Source of the DNA: Blasia pusilla
Taxonomy: Eukaryota; Marchantiophyta; Marchantiopsida; Blasiales
Length of the DNA: 64,000 nt
Assembly (NCBI GenBank): GCA_050084515.1
Contig: CM114272.1
Location: 4,836,001-4,900,000, forward strand
Direction of reading: 5' to 3'
Part shown: positions 11,473 to 23,834 of the stretch, in pieces
Layout of the letters: the number at the start of each line of letters is the position of its first letter
How positions within the stretch are numbered: the stretch's first letter is position 1
Program-made: the position numbers and the translations under genes
Notes under the pieces: model-generated
Database searches by the model: none
Seen by the model: only the letters and a program-made list of their open reading frames with translations
What the model was told of the DNA's origin: nothing

Positions 11473-11763
11473 TGAACTTGGAGATAACTCGACTTACAAG
11501 AATGTTCTACCGCTGCGGCTCCCCACTACTTCACTACTCGGGAAAACTAGGGTTTTTATCTATTTTTCTTCATTTCTATTAATAGAACAAATTTGCGTTT
11601 ATAAGGTTAGATAATCCTAGTACCGCTACTCCGTAAACCACCTACGTCATATTACTATGACTCCTTCGACGTCTAAGTCCGAACCATCAATCTAGGCTTC
11701 TCCTCATACAAGGGGCCGATCAGATTAATGGTGCTCAGAGGAGTGGATGTTGAGAATCCAACA
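11473..11763 (-). repeat. 3' LTR of Ty1/copia element
   Basis: On the minus strand it begins TGTTGGATTCTCAACATCC and ends ..CCAAGTTCA, 291 bp, with the TG...CA ends of an LTR. A polypurine tract directly precedes it. The solo LTR at 38627-38938 has the same ends and closely similar internal sequence. Confidence 0.85.
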
Positions 11764-11779
11764 TCCCCCCTCAATATCC
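11764..11779 (-). other. Polypurine tract of the copia element
   Basis: On the minus strand GGATATTGAGGGGGGA abuts the LTR start. It is the usual plus-strand priming site for LTR-retrotransposon reverse transcription and fixes the LTR boundary and element orientation. Confidence 0.8.
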
Positions 11780-11792
11780 ACTCTCATGTGGA

Positions 11793-14610
11793 CTATTGTC
11801 TTGGACCTATGCCAAGACCCTTGAGATGTCGGTGAAGCTGATCTCCGCTCAAACCTTTCGTGAAGATGTCTGCACGGTTATCCTCTGTTGGACAATAGAC
11901 TAACTTCAAAACCTCTCTCTCGATCAATTCGCAAACAAAATGATACTGGATCTCTATGTGCTTCGTACGAGCATGAAACACATGATTATTTGCTATGGCA
12001 ATGCAACTCTGATTGTCACACCACATTACAGAAGCACTTTTTGGGGCTTCTCTTATGTCCTCCAATATCCATCTCAACCATACTGCTTCACAGGAAGCAT
12101 AACAAACCGCCTTGTACTCTGCCTTGGTAGAAGAAAGAGCCACTGTAGGTTGCTTCTTGCTGACCCATGATACCACACCTGATCCTACCAAGAAGCAATA
12201 ACCCGAAATTGATCTTCGAGAATCTAAATCTCCTGCCCAATCCGAGTCACAAAAACCTGTCATTTCCGTCCCTGCTCCATAGGTGATGCCGTACTCGATG
12301 GTGCCTTTGATGTACTTCAATACACGCATCTCTGCCTTCCAATGGTTCTCACAAGGCTTAGTTGAGAACCTACTCAACACTCCCTGAGCGAAGCTAATGG
12401 TCTAGTGTTACACAAAAATATCAAACTGCCTACAAGCTTTCTGAAAAACTTTTCATCTACCAATAGTGAAACATCCTCCATCGAGAGTTTCAACTCTACC
12501 TCCATTGGCGAGACCACTGGCTTACACTCGGCCATCCCGAATGCCTTGAAGATTTCTCTAGCATACTTTTGCTGAGAGAGAAAAATACAATCAAACTGTT
12601 GCCAAATCTCTAGCCCTATAAAGTAGTGCAAAAGACCTAAATCTGACATTTCAAACTCAAATTTCACCACTCCCTTCATTTCCTCTATTTTCTTACTATG
12701 GTCTCCTGTGATGATAAGATCATCCACATAGAGGACTATCAACATATACATCCCATCTTCACAAAACACATACAAATTTGCTTCTGACGAACTCTTGATG
12801 AGACTCTTCTCTCGCAAGAATGTATCTATTTGTTGATACCATACCCTTGGGGCTTGCTTCAACCCATACAATGCTCGATGAAGTAAACATACTTTCTCTT
12901 CTGATCCGGGTGTCTCAAAACCTGGTGGTTGAGATACATACACCTCCTCCATGAGACTCTCGTTCAGAAAGGCAAACTTCACATCGTATTGGTATACATG
13001 CCAATGTCTTGTTCCTGCAACCGCTAGAACAATTCAAATGGTTGTCATCCTTGCAGTAGGAGAAAAAATCTCATAGTAGTCAAAACCTTTGATTTGTGGG
13101 CATCTTTGTGCAACCAACCTTGCTTTGAATTTATCCAATGTACCGTCCGACTTGTACTTGGTCTTGTACACCCACTTGGTGCGTATTATCTTCTTGTCCT
13201 TTGGCTTCTCAACCAAAGTCCAAGTTTCATTTCTATGAATGGCGTCCATCTCCATCTGCGTGGCCTCTCTCCATTGAGGATGACCTCTGTCATCAAGGCC
13301 ATGTTGACGAGATGTGCGGAAGCTCTATTCTGCTCCTCTAGTCTCTTGGATCTCCTTGGATGTGTAGCAACTTCATCAGTTGCTGGTTGATCCTTACCAT
13401 CCAAGAGCTGCTTTATCCACTTAGGGTATAACGACCGTAGTGGAAGAGCAGGCTGCTCTTTGTAACTATCACCAAATTCTTCTTCTTGATGATCTGGTGT
13501 AAACATTGGTGGTATGCTCTGGTGGGTTATCTCTTTGTTTGATGATAATGTGGACGGACCATTGATATCCGCCACTTGACAAGCCTGTTCCTGGAACACC
13601 ACATCACGACTCACAAGCATCTTCTTTGCCTCAAGAAACCATAGGCGATAAGCTTTAGACTCATCACCGTATCCCATAAAGATGCACTTCCTGCTCTTGG
13701 ACTCGAGCTTGGTCTTGGATGCTTCACGAATATGTACAAAGCACTCACTACCAAAGTCCTGAAATGTTGGACTAATGGTACCTTACCTGAGTATGATTGA
13801 TGAGGAGTTATGCCTTGCACTGACTTGGTAGCACTTCTATTTAGAATGTAAACGGCAGTATTAATAGTTTCAGCCCAAAATCCTTCTGTCAAACCTTTTT
13901 CTTTCATCATACATCTTGCCATCTCCACCACTATATGGTTTCGACACTCAACAACTCCATTTTGTTGTGGTGTATTTGTCGTGGTTAACTGTCGCTTGAT
14001 TCCATTTGTTGAATTCTGTTGATAAGAATTCTCCTCCTCGATCGGTGCGAAGCTTCTGTACCTTCTTTCCTGTCTCATTCTCAACCAGCTTGTGCCACAC
14101 TTTAAATTTTCCAAAACCACTTGCCTTATCACGAAGGAAATACATCCACATCTTCCTACTATAATCGTCGACAACTAAAGAGAAGTAGGAAGAACCACTT
14201 AATGGCACTCTTCTCATTTTACCACAGAGGTCAGCATGAATCAGGTCTAGAGGATCCTTTGCTCTATTGTTGGACTCTTGTGGAAACGGTTGTCGCTGTT
14301 GCTTGCCCATCATACAAGCTTCACTTGTATTCGACACTCTATAAATTGTTGGTAAATCAACAACCATGCCAGATTTCTGCATCTGACTTAGTAAGGGAAA
14401 GCTTAGGTAACTAAATCTTTCATGCCACAACTTACTACTACTAAGATTTGTACCTACACTTGTCTTGAAAGCATACAACTTGTAGATATTTCCACGTCGT
14501 ATACCTTCATCCACTACTTTCCCATTGGCATCCTCAATGACTGCTCCAGTTTTCTTGAAACAAACTTCTAGGTCACGATCACATAATACAGCTACTGAAA
14601 TTCTCTGTAA
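11793..14610 (-). pseudogene. Ty1/copia pol (integrase, RT, RNase H), 5' truncated
   Basis: In order on the minus strand: GAG-pre-integrase (KLWHERFSYLSF, CMMGKQQRQPF), integrase core (DLIHADLCG, FSLVVDDYSRKMW, LRTDRGGEF, QQNGVVECRN), then RT (VYVSQPPGFE, ALYGLKQAPRVWY, LYVDDLIITG) and RNase H (GFCDSDWAGDLDSRRSISGYCF, STKAEYKA, ADIFTKGL). The order IN-RT-RH defines copia. The ORF is split by frameshifts near 13610, 13255, 13000 and 12380. Gag and protease are missing, because at about 14605 the sequence switches abruptly to the MULE transposase of copy B. Confidence 0.9.
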
Positions 14611-17600
14611 TGCGAACATGCTCCGAACTTCCCCCGTCTACGAGTATGAAACCGCACTTGTAAAATTGTCCACTTCGTCTTGAGTGCAGTTCGTACCTGC
14701 GGCGATGGGCCAAATCGTGGGGGTATTCCCCGGAGCTCCAATGGCAGCCGGATAAGACTTCCGGTAAGCGCAAGATTCATTTGGGCAGAAGAAGTACTTC
14801 AATTGATCCCCGGTCCTCGTGAAACGATCAAAGGCTTTGAGTCCCCAAAACCCAGGCAGTGGTCGTCTAGTCCTTGTACAGTTCTTATTTAGGAAAGTGC
14901 CGCATTCTCTCCTAATGCCATCGGATCCTGCCTTGCAAGTGGGTCCACGTCCTGGGTTGCTCCGAGATATATGCCACCGTTTTAGGTTGCAATCCACCTC
15001 CATTACCGGAATCCCATATTGTTGAACCACTCTAGTGATAGGATGTTGCGAACTTCCAACAACGGAGGGCTTTTGAAATAAGACATTCAGTGATCTTGGA
15101 GAAGGGTCTCCATCACAGATTTGGGATGGGTCTGGGGTCCTCGAATACCTGGGCAGCGTAATTTCCTCATCCAAATCAATCACTGGATTCGTTCCTCGAT
15201 GCTGCCTCTTCACCTGCCTGAAGTCAAGATACTTATATGGTCTCCACGAGTCTCGCTCGGACTGCTCTACCACCATCTCAGTATGGGACGTCTTGAAACC
15301 CGCCACGAATATCCCCACCAATGTGTACGTCTTGCTCGAGGGAAGTTCCGCTCTTACGCACCGGTTGAAGGCTTCCACATACAGTTTTTCATCACCAGAT
15401 CTCACAGCAGCCCTGACATAGAGCTCGTAGATCGACGGCCCCCTTCCTTTTGTTATGCCTTTTGTGAGGAAGATATGGAATGTTGGAGACTGTAGCATTG
15501 CTCTTGCCTGGTCTTGTTGGCATGCCTCCACAAGTGAAATTTGTTGGCATGCTTGTGACGACCTCGAGAAGGAATGAACACTTTCTGCTCCACTTGTGTT
15601 GGGGCAGAGGGCATTTTCATGAACATTCAATCCTTGCAACGACGGCAATGTTAGAAGGGAACAAAAAAACTCAGGAGTCAAAGAAATAAGCAACCTGTCG
15701 GAACCAGATGGGTTGTAGGCCCGAGATATCCCATGAACGGCTCTACGACCCGTCGGGTCCCGACGTGTTGTAACCTTAAACCCACCTACTGCAACCCGTC
15801 AGAACCGGACGGGTTGCAAGGCCGAGGCATCCCATGAACAACTCTGTGACCCGTCGGGTCCCAACGGGTTGCACACTCGGGTTGCACCAAACATCTGGAT
15901 GCAACCCGTCGGTTTCCGTCGGGTTGCACACTCGGGCAACCCGTCGCATCCGACAGCTTGCTTGGTTTCTTGGGTTTGAAATCCATATAATTCCCACGCT
16001 TCTCACCCTGAGCTACAACTTTACAAACAATTCTCAGCGAGAGCTTGACAAGACAAAATAGTGAACTCACCTGCCGCATGAAGTTTCCCCATTGTCTCAT
16101 ACGTACAGTCCACCAACTCAACCAAGAGCACAACTCTTTGTACTTCACCTCAATCGCATGCTTCCTCCACCACCCATGAAGTTCTTCCTGGCAATCCATG
16201 GCCTGCTTCAAGGTTTTGCTGTCCTTGCAGCGTTGGAGTAGAGTGACATGCTCTGTCCTCTTATTCTCCTTGATGCAAGATTTGGTGTACCGGGTCACAG
16301 ACTGTTGCCAATGGAAAGCATCCGACCTTTCCCTCTCAGGTTGAACCCCTCCACCCCAAAACACTTCCCGGATAGCAATCCACCCGGGTTGTGCACTATC
16401 CGCCATGAACCCATAAATTTCCGGAGGTGGCCTTTTGTTTTCCTTCACCACCTCCAATAAGAGTAACCAGCACATCTTCAAACTGCCAACGTCTTCTGCC
16501 TTTACTTCACACATAAATATAGTTTTGAGTCCCTTCTCCACATGGTCATAAACGTGAGCACCCATCGTCAACCATCCGTTCAACACTCTGTAGCAAATAT
16601 CAAAGCTTACCTAGCTTCCGTAAAGATCTTCCCCTTCCCTCATTCGAACTATAAGATCGAGGCCACTCGACAGACCTGTGGTTGACGTTTTGAAGACATA
16701 GGCCCTGGATCCCTCGCCTCTTTGGCCCATGAATTGCCATCTCTGAATGAATGGAAATGTGGAGTTGGCCTTGATTCTGGCGATGGTATCCATTTCGGCC
16801 GTCTTTCCATCCAGAACTCGTATTTGACGCAGCAAATTCCGGAAGCATTCAGGATCAGCGAGAAATGCGAGATTTTCCCAGAGTTGTTTCTCCTCAGCCG
16901 CTGTGATCTTGCCCTGTCCAGGGATTCCAAGCAATTGTTCACAAATTTGTGATGCCGTTGTGAGCTTGATCACTCCGGGCTTTGAACCCGGAGAGTTTTT
17001 GTAGACCTCGACAACTTTCTTTGCCACATCCTCCTTGATGTGTCTCTGAATTACATCAGTCACAGGATGAGTGTGGGAGCCAACATGAACTGCCAGCCTT
17101 GTGTACTCTCACGTGGAGCCCAAGTCATGGACAATGAAAAATATGTATGCACGACACGCTCCAACGCAGAAGGGCGATGCCAAACAATGAGGACATCAAT
17201 GGCCTCTCAGGGGTATGGTGGCACTGACCTCGTATGGAGTTTCTGCATTCTTGGGGGGGAATTGCGACGTATTGACTCGCCCGTTGCGCTCTAGATACGA
17301 GCATGCTGGACTTCTACACTCCAAGGCTCCAATGCATTGGCGGCGGGAGACAATCCAAGGACCATCTGGAATTGAAGCACTAGTTCGTTGAAGCCTGCAC
17401 CATCGATGATAATCAGACTTTCTGTCCATACCCTTCAGGTGTCCTTCATCTTTCTTTTGAGCTGGAGTTGTAAGTGCAGGCAACTCAAAAATGCAATTAC
17501 CATCGTACGTGGGCGGCAGCTCATCGACAAGAATGTGCTTGAACATTTTCGAACAGAGAGAAAATTTTCATCCACTGCTATGAAAGACTCAAGAGCTTGC

Positions 17601-17671
17601 GGTCGAACGATTTCTGATTGAGGAAGGGCCGCTAGATGATTGCCACAAGTAAGCTTCACATAATTATCCAT
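14611..17671 (-). pseudogene. MULE-like transposase, copy B (truncated)
   Basis: Exon 1 16071-17671, exon 2 from 15633 down to the junction at about 14611. Exon 2 keeps the long segment before the SWIM finger (LTKGITKGRGPSIYELYV, EVDCNLKRWHISRSN, GFWGLKAFDRFTR) but the finger itself is gone. Exon 1 has the HxH cluster and an intact MULE core (16071-16586), but lacks about 500 bp between NFLSVR and MFKHIL, and carries a TAG after REGEDLYGS near 16612. The intron acceptor is CAAG instead of CAG. Not functional as it stands. Confidence 0.8.
15634..16070 (-). repeat. Transposase intron with palindromes, copy B
   Basis: Contains about five palindromes, several with perfect GGGTCCC or GGTTTCC cores, between 15690 and 15960. 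The flanking TTCATGGGATGCCTCGG phrase recurs between units, so the intron is built of roughly 110-bp tandem units. Confidence 0.8.
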
Positions 17672-17697
17672 CCCCAAAAATTTCCAACGGGAGGAGA

Positions 17698-17723
17698 GTG
17701 AGAATGAGAATGAGAATGAGAAT
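17698..17723. repeat. GAGAAT microsatellite in transposase leader, copy B
   Basis: Same hexanucleotide repeat and position as in the other copies, followed by TTTTTAATTTATAGTG, the TATA-like element of the transposase promoter (minus strand). Confidence 0.8.
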
Positions 17724-17819
17724 TTTTAATTTATAGTGAATAGGAAATCAGATTCTCTTGACAAAATTTTACTGACAAGATGAAGTTTGGTAGGTGAAAT
17801 TGTTTGACACAATGGATTC

Positions 17820-18850
17820 AATTCTGTTGCAACCTGTCAGAGTCAGGTGGGTTAGAGGATTTGGGAAGTAGAGACGTGGGTTGCAAAGCACACTTCATTT
17901 TGTTGGAACCCGTCGGAGTCCGTTGGGTTGGTATCCCCTTCTTGCCGACCGAAGATCTTTTGAGGCGATTTTCTTGCATCAAACACAACATATCGCTTGT
18001 TTTTGCGGGATTTTCCAACTCAGGGTACATCTTGTGACCCGTCGGATTCTAATGGGTTTCCTTGAAATGATACATTGTCGCATTTTTTCCCGAGGGATAA
18101 CCTGTCGATAACCTACGGGTTGCCCTGGTAACTCAACTATTACTCCAAGCTCAGCGAAGCCTGCAAGCCGTCGGTTTCGCTTAGCTTGGGTTAATAGTTG
18201 AGTTACAAGGGCAACCCGCTCTCCAACGGGTTGCACGGGTACCGCGCCTTCTTGCCCGAAGACGGCAGAGGCGCGCAACCCGTCAACATCAGACGGGTTG
18301 CCCAATTATCTCACGGTGTAATACTTACATGAAGGAAGCGTGCAAACTGTCTGTTCCCAACGAGTTCTACGGGTGCCGCACCTTCTTGCCCAAAGACGGC
18401 GAGGCATGCAACCCGTCGCCCTCCGACGGGTTGCGCAAGGGCCTCGCCTTGTTTCGCTTACATGAAGGAAGCGTGCAACCTGTCGGCCTCCGATGAGTTA
18501 CGCGGGAAGCCCACGTTGTTACCCCTTGATGAGGGAAGCGTGCAACCCAACGGTCTCCGACAGGTTGCGCGGGTACCTCCCGTTCTTGTCCGAAGACGGC
18601 AGAGGCGTGCAACCTATCGGTCTCCGACGGGTTTTGCGGGTACCTCGCGTTCTTGTCCGGAGACGGCTGAGGCGCTCAACGTGTCGGTCTCCGACGGGTT
18701 GCTCGCGCACCTCGCGTTCTCGTCCCAGGACGACGGAGGCGTGCAACCTATCGGACTCCGACGGGTTGCCACGAGGACGGATGCCTTGAACCCTCGGGAA
18801 GCGTGCAGCCCGTGGAAGCCGTCGGGTTGTTGTTTTTCACGTCCAGACTT
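17820..18850. repeat. Central palindrome array, copy B
   Basis: More than a dozen diverged palindromes in long tandem units, between the two divergent promoters. One inverted pair around CTAAGCGAAACC/AACCCAAGCT (18120-18210) forms an additional larger hairpin not seen in the same form in the other copies. Confidence 0.8.
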
Positions 18851-18919
18851 CCGTAACGGCCGGCACGTTGCCGTCGGAAGGAAGATGCGACCCAACTGTC
18901 AGCCCAACGGCTAGAAAAG

Positions 18920-18929
18920 TATAAATAGG
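18920..18929 (+). promoter_or_regulatory. TATA box of ParB-MTase gene, copy B
   Basis: TATAAATAGG 263 bp before the start at 19183, conserved with copies A, C and D. Confidence 0.75.
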
Positions 18930-19182
18930 GGAGAAATCGCTCATTTCTGGTTTCTCATTTTGCGATCTCCATTGCTCTCTTGCGCAGCAGCTGATCAGAT
19001 ACTAAGGGGCGCTTCACACAGCGACTCATCACAAGACTATACGAGCGAACGATTGCGAGACGATTTGACCGAACGATGGCGAGACGATTCAAGCTACCCA
19101 TCAAGGCGACTCATCTCGACATCAGCAAGGCGACTGATCAAGCGATTCATCGTGGACATAGGTGGAGGCATTTGAGGGAAAA

Positions 19183-22100
19183 ATGACGAGGAAAAAATCT
19201 CAAGCAAACAAGTCTGGGAGCTTCACTCCCAAGTCCATGAGGACTCATGCGTTACCATCTCCAAGGCCTCGTTCGGCCAATGAGATAAGGCAGCAAGAAA
19301 TTGAGGAGCGGGAAAGGGAAGCGGAGATGCAAAACTATGAGCTTCTTGCAAAATGTGTACAGGAGGCGCTTGATAAACAGAACGCAGAGGCTGAGGCGTC
19401 GCATGCCTTGAAGAAAAGGGTCGCCGACGAAAAGCGAGAAAAGATGCGTCTGGACGCGTCGGTGAGGAGAGCAGAATTGGCTAAAGTGAGGAGGGAAAAA
19501 GCAATAGCCATTGAAGACAGCCCTGCCCGTCCAACCGAAAGTGCTCAGGTGCGGGAAATATCCCCGATGAAGTCCAGGGACACAATCAATCTAGCGGAAA
19601 CGGCCGAAGTTCAAATCACGGACGATGAGGTCATGAGGACCGCCAGCGTGGAGATGGTGGACATTGTTGAAGAAGCAGGAGAGCGGTCATCCTCGTCTCT
19701 AAGCCTGGCGGAAGAAATTGACCTCTATCGGATCAATGAGTTTCCAGTGGACTTGCCTGCTGCTGTCTCAGAGCAGTTGGCTGGTCAAGAAACCGACCCA
19801 ATCTTTGAGCGGGTAAGAGAGGATATGTGTTTTTTGAATTATGGGAAGGCCCATCTTGCAATTCATTGGCAATTCTGTGTAGCTTACTGATCTTGTCCCC
19901 GTTGTGACAAGTGGTAAAGCAGATGGCACTGATGGAGGGCCACAACGCCCCGAGAATTCCACTCTGCCGATTGCGGACAATGGAGTACGTCCGCGAAATT
20001 CAGTCTGACGAGGATATTGCGAAGTTCAAACAATCGGCGGCGACAGCATCCTACGTCGACAGCTTTCCTCCGTTCTATGTTCAGCCTTACGATGACCATG
20101 GAGCCCAAGTGCTGGTTACGGAGGAGGACTTGGAAAAGCTCGACACATTCTGGAGGATGAGAGATCAGGAATTCAAAAGGCAAGTAGAGGGGACGGAATT
20201 TAGCTGGATGAGGAATCTGCATTTCTTCATCTAGGATGGAAATCACAGGTTCATGGCGTGGACAAAGTTTGCAGAGGAGCGCCGAAACTCCTTGGAGGCA
20301 TATTTTTGCGTGAAGGCAATGGTGCTTCATCCATACCCTCATCACATGGCGACGGTGGAGATGGCCATGCATGCCATGAACACGTAAGTTTCTTCTTGCT
20401 GCAAACCGTCAGACTCCGACAAGTTGTTTGAGTCGCCACTATTTTTGGGATGTTTTTGGCCGAACGCAACTCGTCGGACTCCGACGAGTTGCTCGATTGA
20501 TCAATGGGTTAGGATGTTTTTGGCCGAAAGTAACTCGTCGGAGTCCGACGAGTTGTTCGATTGACCACAGGTTTAGTATGTTTTTGGCCCAAAGCAACTC
20601 GTCGGAGTCCGACGAGTTGCTCGACCGGCCGCATTCTTTAGATGTATTTTGAAGAAAGCAACTCGTCGGAGTCCCACGAGTTGCTTGACTTGAAGCTGTT
20701 TTTGGAGGTTTTTTGATGTTTTTGGCCGAAAGCAACTCGTCGGAGTCCGACATGTTGCATTCGGAAGTTGGAAGCTACATTTTTGGCATCAAATTGCAGC
20801 TTTCATTGAAATTGCGCAACCTGTTGGACTCCGACGGGTTGCTATGTTCACTTTTGATACGGACTATGTGAACCCTTCGAAGTCCGACGGGTTGAAACCA
20901 GGCAATCACAAATCTGAATGCAATCCGTCGGACTCCGATGGGTTGCATAATTTAGCTCGTTGCTAGAATCCGACCTTGAGCTGTGACGACCTATCGGAGT
21001 CCGACGGGTTGCAGGAACCCATGTACCTTACAAAATTTCTTATATTGAGTTTGGATGTGCAGGATTGTATCGGAGGGGAATGTCACCCACCACTGGATCC
21101 AAGATTGCGATCGGGTGAAGAAAGTGCTAACGACGCACCCGGCAGAGTACAAGGGGTTCTTGGGCGACGCCCTGGTAAATCAGATGCAAGCAAAGGGTGC
21201 ACAAATCAAAAAGAAGACTTGGGCAGATAAATTTATTTCCCAAGATGCAGCCGTCACAATCATTTGTTGGTCGAAGATATAGGCCGCCAAGAAGAGCGCT
21301 GCATTGGAGCTGGAGCGGAGGGAGAAAGTATCTGTGTTTGAGCGTGCAAAATTCATCCAAGCTGCAGTATGTGCAGCTACGAAGTACAAGGCAAGCAAGA
21401 TGCAGCGCTACATCGCCATTCTCAACCCCGAAATTGGTCCGGATTTTTACAAGGAGTTGAAGGCGATAATCAAGCGCCAGCGGAAAAGGGATGAAGATCC
21501 GCAAGTCGGATTGGGGAGAAAGTGTCTCTCAATCACGTGCATCGATTTGCCTTATCTGGAATGAGCGAATTTAGGAGAATCCGACTAATGAAAATCAGTC
21601 TCGAGGGCACAGAGGCCCAAAAGAGGGCGGCACACCATCCTCCGAGTGTCACTGATCCAGTGATCTCCCACTGGCTCCGCGAATGGTCGTTCTCGGACGC
21701 GTTGCGGCTTATCGGGAAGTCCATGCTGGACGGTCTCCAAGCGGAGCTGAAAAGAATAGAGCCCATTCCGGAGGAAGCAAATCTGGAGAGTGTTGTAGAT
21801 TTCAAACTTTGGCTCGATGACATCGGGACAAGCCCATCAAAAACCCAAGTTTCAAGACGATGTTCAAGGATTGCATCCTCCCTCAAGCAGACCTTGACGA
21901 AGAAATCGAGGGGAAAAAAAGGCATTTCGCAAAGAAGAAGCGAGATCTTCAGGAGCAAGCGGCCGATGCAGTTTGACTTAGAGCTGCCCAACGTATGGTG
22001 TTTAGGTACCTCGTCCATTGTAAGAATGCACGTACCTGGGGAAAAATACCGGCAGCCTGCAAATTGTGGGCTTCTCTACCTGATGGAGAGACATTCCCCA

Positions 22101-23089
22101 TGTACGACACGGAGATGGCTCAGCACATATCCGATTGGGAGGTGGAGAATTGTCCGATTTGGCTGGACTTCAACGACCCTGAGGACATTACCGAGAAAGA
22201 TTTACACCTGCTTTATGATGCAGTGGCCGCAGGACGGGACGACATCCCCAATTTTGTGCAGCCTGAAGACTTTTTCGGAGGAGATGCAGAAGAGCAAGCC
22301 CTCGAGATAGCGGAGTTGGCTTTCAAGGTCCACACAGCCAAAGATAAATCTACAGCGGGTCTCAAAGGCAAGGCGAGGGGATCGAAGAATTCCGAGGCTG
22401 AGTCTTCCCAAAGAGAGGTTGAAGATTCAAGGCCAGAGGCGGAATCGTCCGGGCGAGCGGGGAGAAAGGGTTGGACCTGGTCCTCCGCGAAAAAAAATCC
22501 CCACAAGTGTCTGAGGTCATAGAGATCCCAACAAGCCGACCGCACACTCGAGAGAAGCGGAAGCGAGAGGCGCGAGGGTTGTCCCAAGGAGAACAGTCCA
22601 TCATCCTTGGGAAGACATAGAGAAACAATGACCCGGACAAGCGTCCTCCTTCAGCTCACAAATTTACTGGATGAGCTGAAAAGTTTCAGTTCTCAAGCGG
22701 CGACACCCGCCATCGACAAATTGACAACGTTGGGACACAAGCTTCAATGAAACGGGCACGCTCCGTGGACGGTCAATGGAGTGGTCAAAGAGGTGGCAGT
22801 GGATCTATTGATCGCTGATTTGCCCTCGGGGTTGCGATTGTGGGACGAGAATCCTTCGGACGGAGTCCCAGACTAGAATGTTCCCCTTTCTTATGACCAG
22901 ATCGCTCTCCTCTTTTCCTTTGCAGACGCTTATCTGAGTGACAGGGGTTGCTTCTTAGTTTTGACTAGAGGGAGCGAGGACGAGCTTTTCAACCTCTAGT
23001 GCGTCAAGAGGTCACTAAAGTGGAGGACGGCGCAATCGTGGATCATCAAGAACGAGTACCCACTCCGATCCGCGACGAGTCAAATTTGG
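19183..23089 (+). pseudogene. ParB-like/amino-methyltransferase gene, exons 1-3, copy B
   Basis: Exon 1 (19183-19812, 630 nt) is fully open: MTRKKSQANKSGSF, a Glu/Arg-rich coiled coil (about residues 30-120), then an acidic Ser-rich stretch. Exon 2 (19911-20383, 473 nt) is the ParB-like domain with a TAG in the key box, FFI*DGNHRF, at 20232. Its acceptor is CAAG instead of CAGG. Exon 3 (21063-23089) begins IVSEGNVTHHWIQDCDRV and has a TAG at 21280 and frameshifts near 21520, 21828 and 21995. The methyltransferase half reads IADLPSGLRLWDEN, with stops nearby at 22876 and 22998. Exon 4 lies at 36155-36668, beyond the nested copy C. The uninterrupted exon 1 is the best available N-terminal sequence. 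Confidence 0.8.
20384..21062 (+). repeat. Intron 2 of ParB-MTase gene with palindromes, copy B
   Basis: GTAAGT donor and GTGCAG acceptor. It holds about nine palindromes, of which several are perfect (for example near 20467 and 20594, CAACTCG arms). The arrangement parallels intron 2 of copy A. Confidence 0.85.
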
Positions 23090-23471
23090 GTAAGGCTCTA
23101 TTCGTGTCTCCAGATTGTATTTCTCCGACGTGTTGTTTTTTTCCGTGAGCAACCCGTCGGAAGGCGACAGGTTGCTGGTGCTTATGCTTTTTCCCTTTGT
23201 TTCCGGAAAGCTCCAACCCATCTGAAAGCGACGGGTTGCTCTCAGCCAAGCAAGGGCTGCTCTAAGCCAGCAACCCGTCGCCTTCGGATGGGCTGGTCAT
23301 GGACAAAAACAACCCGTGGGACTCCGACAGGTTGCTCCAATGTTAGTATTATAAAGAAGTTCTCTAGGGTTAAGCAAAGTTCTTTGGTGACATGTTGCAC
23401 ATTATGTCACCATACTGAGAGTAGACCAGTGGCCAAGTTGTTAACATTGTTTCCAACGTGCTTCTTTACAG
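23090..23471 (+). repeat. Intron 3 of copy B up to the copy C insertion
   Basis: Contains four diverged palindromes (23150-23340) and ends in CTTCTTTACAG, the polypyrimidine/AG acceptor, which was duplicated when copy C inserted. Confidence 0.75.
23461..23471. repeat. Left target-site duplication of copy C
   Basis: CTTCTTTACAG here is repeated at 36144-36154 on the far side of copy C. Eleven bases is the longest possible match and lies within the 8-11 bp range of Mutator-like elements. Confidence 0.85.
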
Positions 23472-23535
23472 GGGCTGGTATTCTGGCAGGAGAGAGTAAG
23501 AGAGGATAGGAAGAGAGGAAGAGAGGAGAGTCTCT
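23472..23535 (+). repeat. MTase-side terminal repeat of copy C
   Basis: Starts GGGCTGGTATTCTGGCAGG and continues into a purine-rich block (GAGTAAGAGAGGA, GGAAGAGAGG). The purine block matches that at the other end in inverted orientation over roughly 40 bp; the outermost tips differ. Followed by an A run and GGGCCAAATCCGCCTCC, shared with copies A and B. Confidence 0.75.
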
Positions 23536-23834
23536 CTTCAAAAAAAAGGGCCAAATCCGCCTCCTCTCTTCAAAACTTTATGACATATTTGAAATTTTTG
23601 TTTTCTTTCAAATCCATGAAATCTTTAGAAGAGAGTAGGTAGTGGTCCACATTTGGCCCTAAAAAAACCTACTTTTTCCTTGGGGCGAAAAAAAAGTAGA
23701 CATCATAAGACCACTACAAACATTTTTCCATCACTCTCCATGTGAGCCTAAGTTTCTTAACATCTCCTCATCTCGGTCAACAAAAAGCAGTGCCCTTGGT
23801 ATTTTTGTTGGAGGACCACCCGGATGCCAACCCT

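Noticed and set aside
20400-21010. CRISPR-like array
   Set aside because: The repeats are palindromes at irregular spacing, in introns of a eukaryotic transposon, with similar rather than unique spacers and no cas genes.
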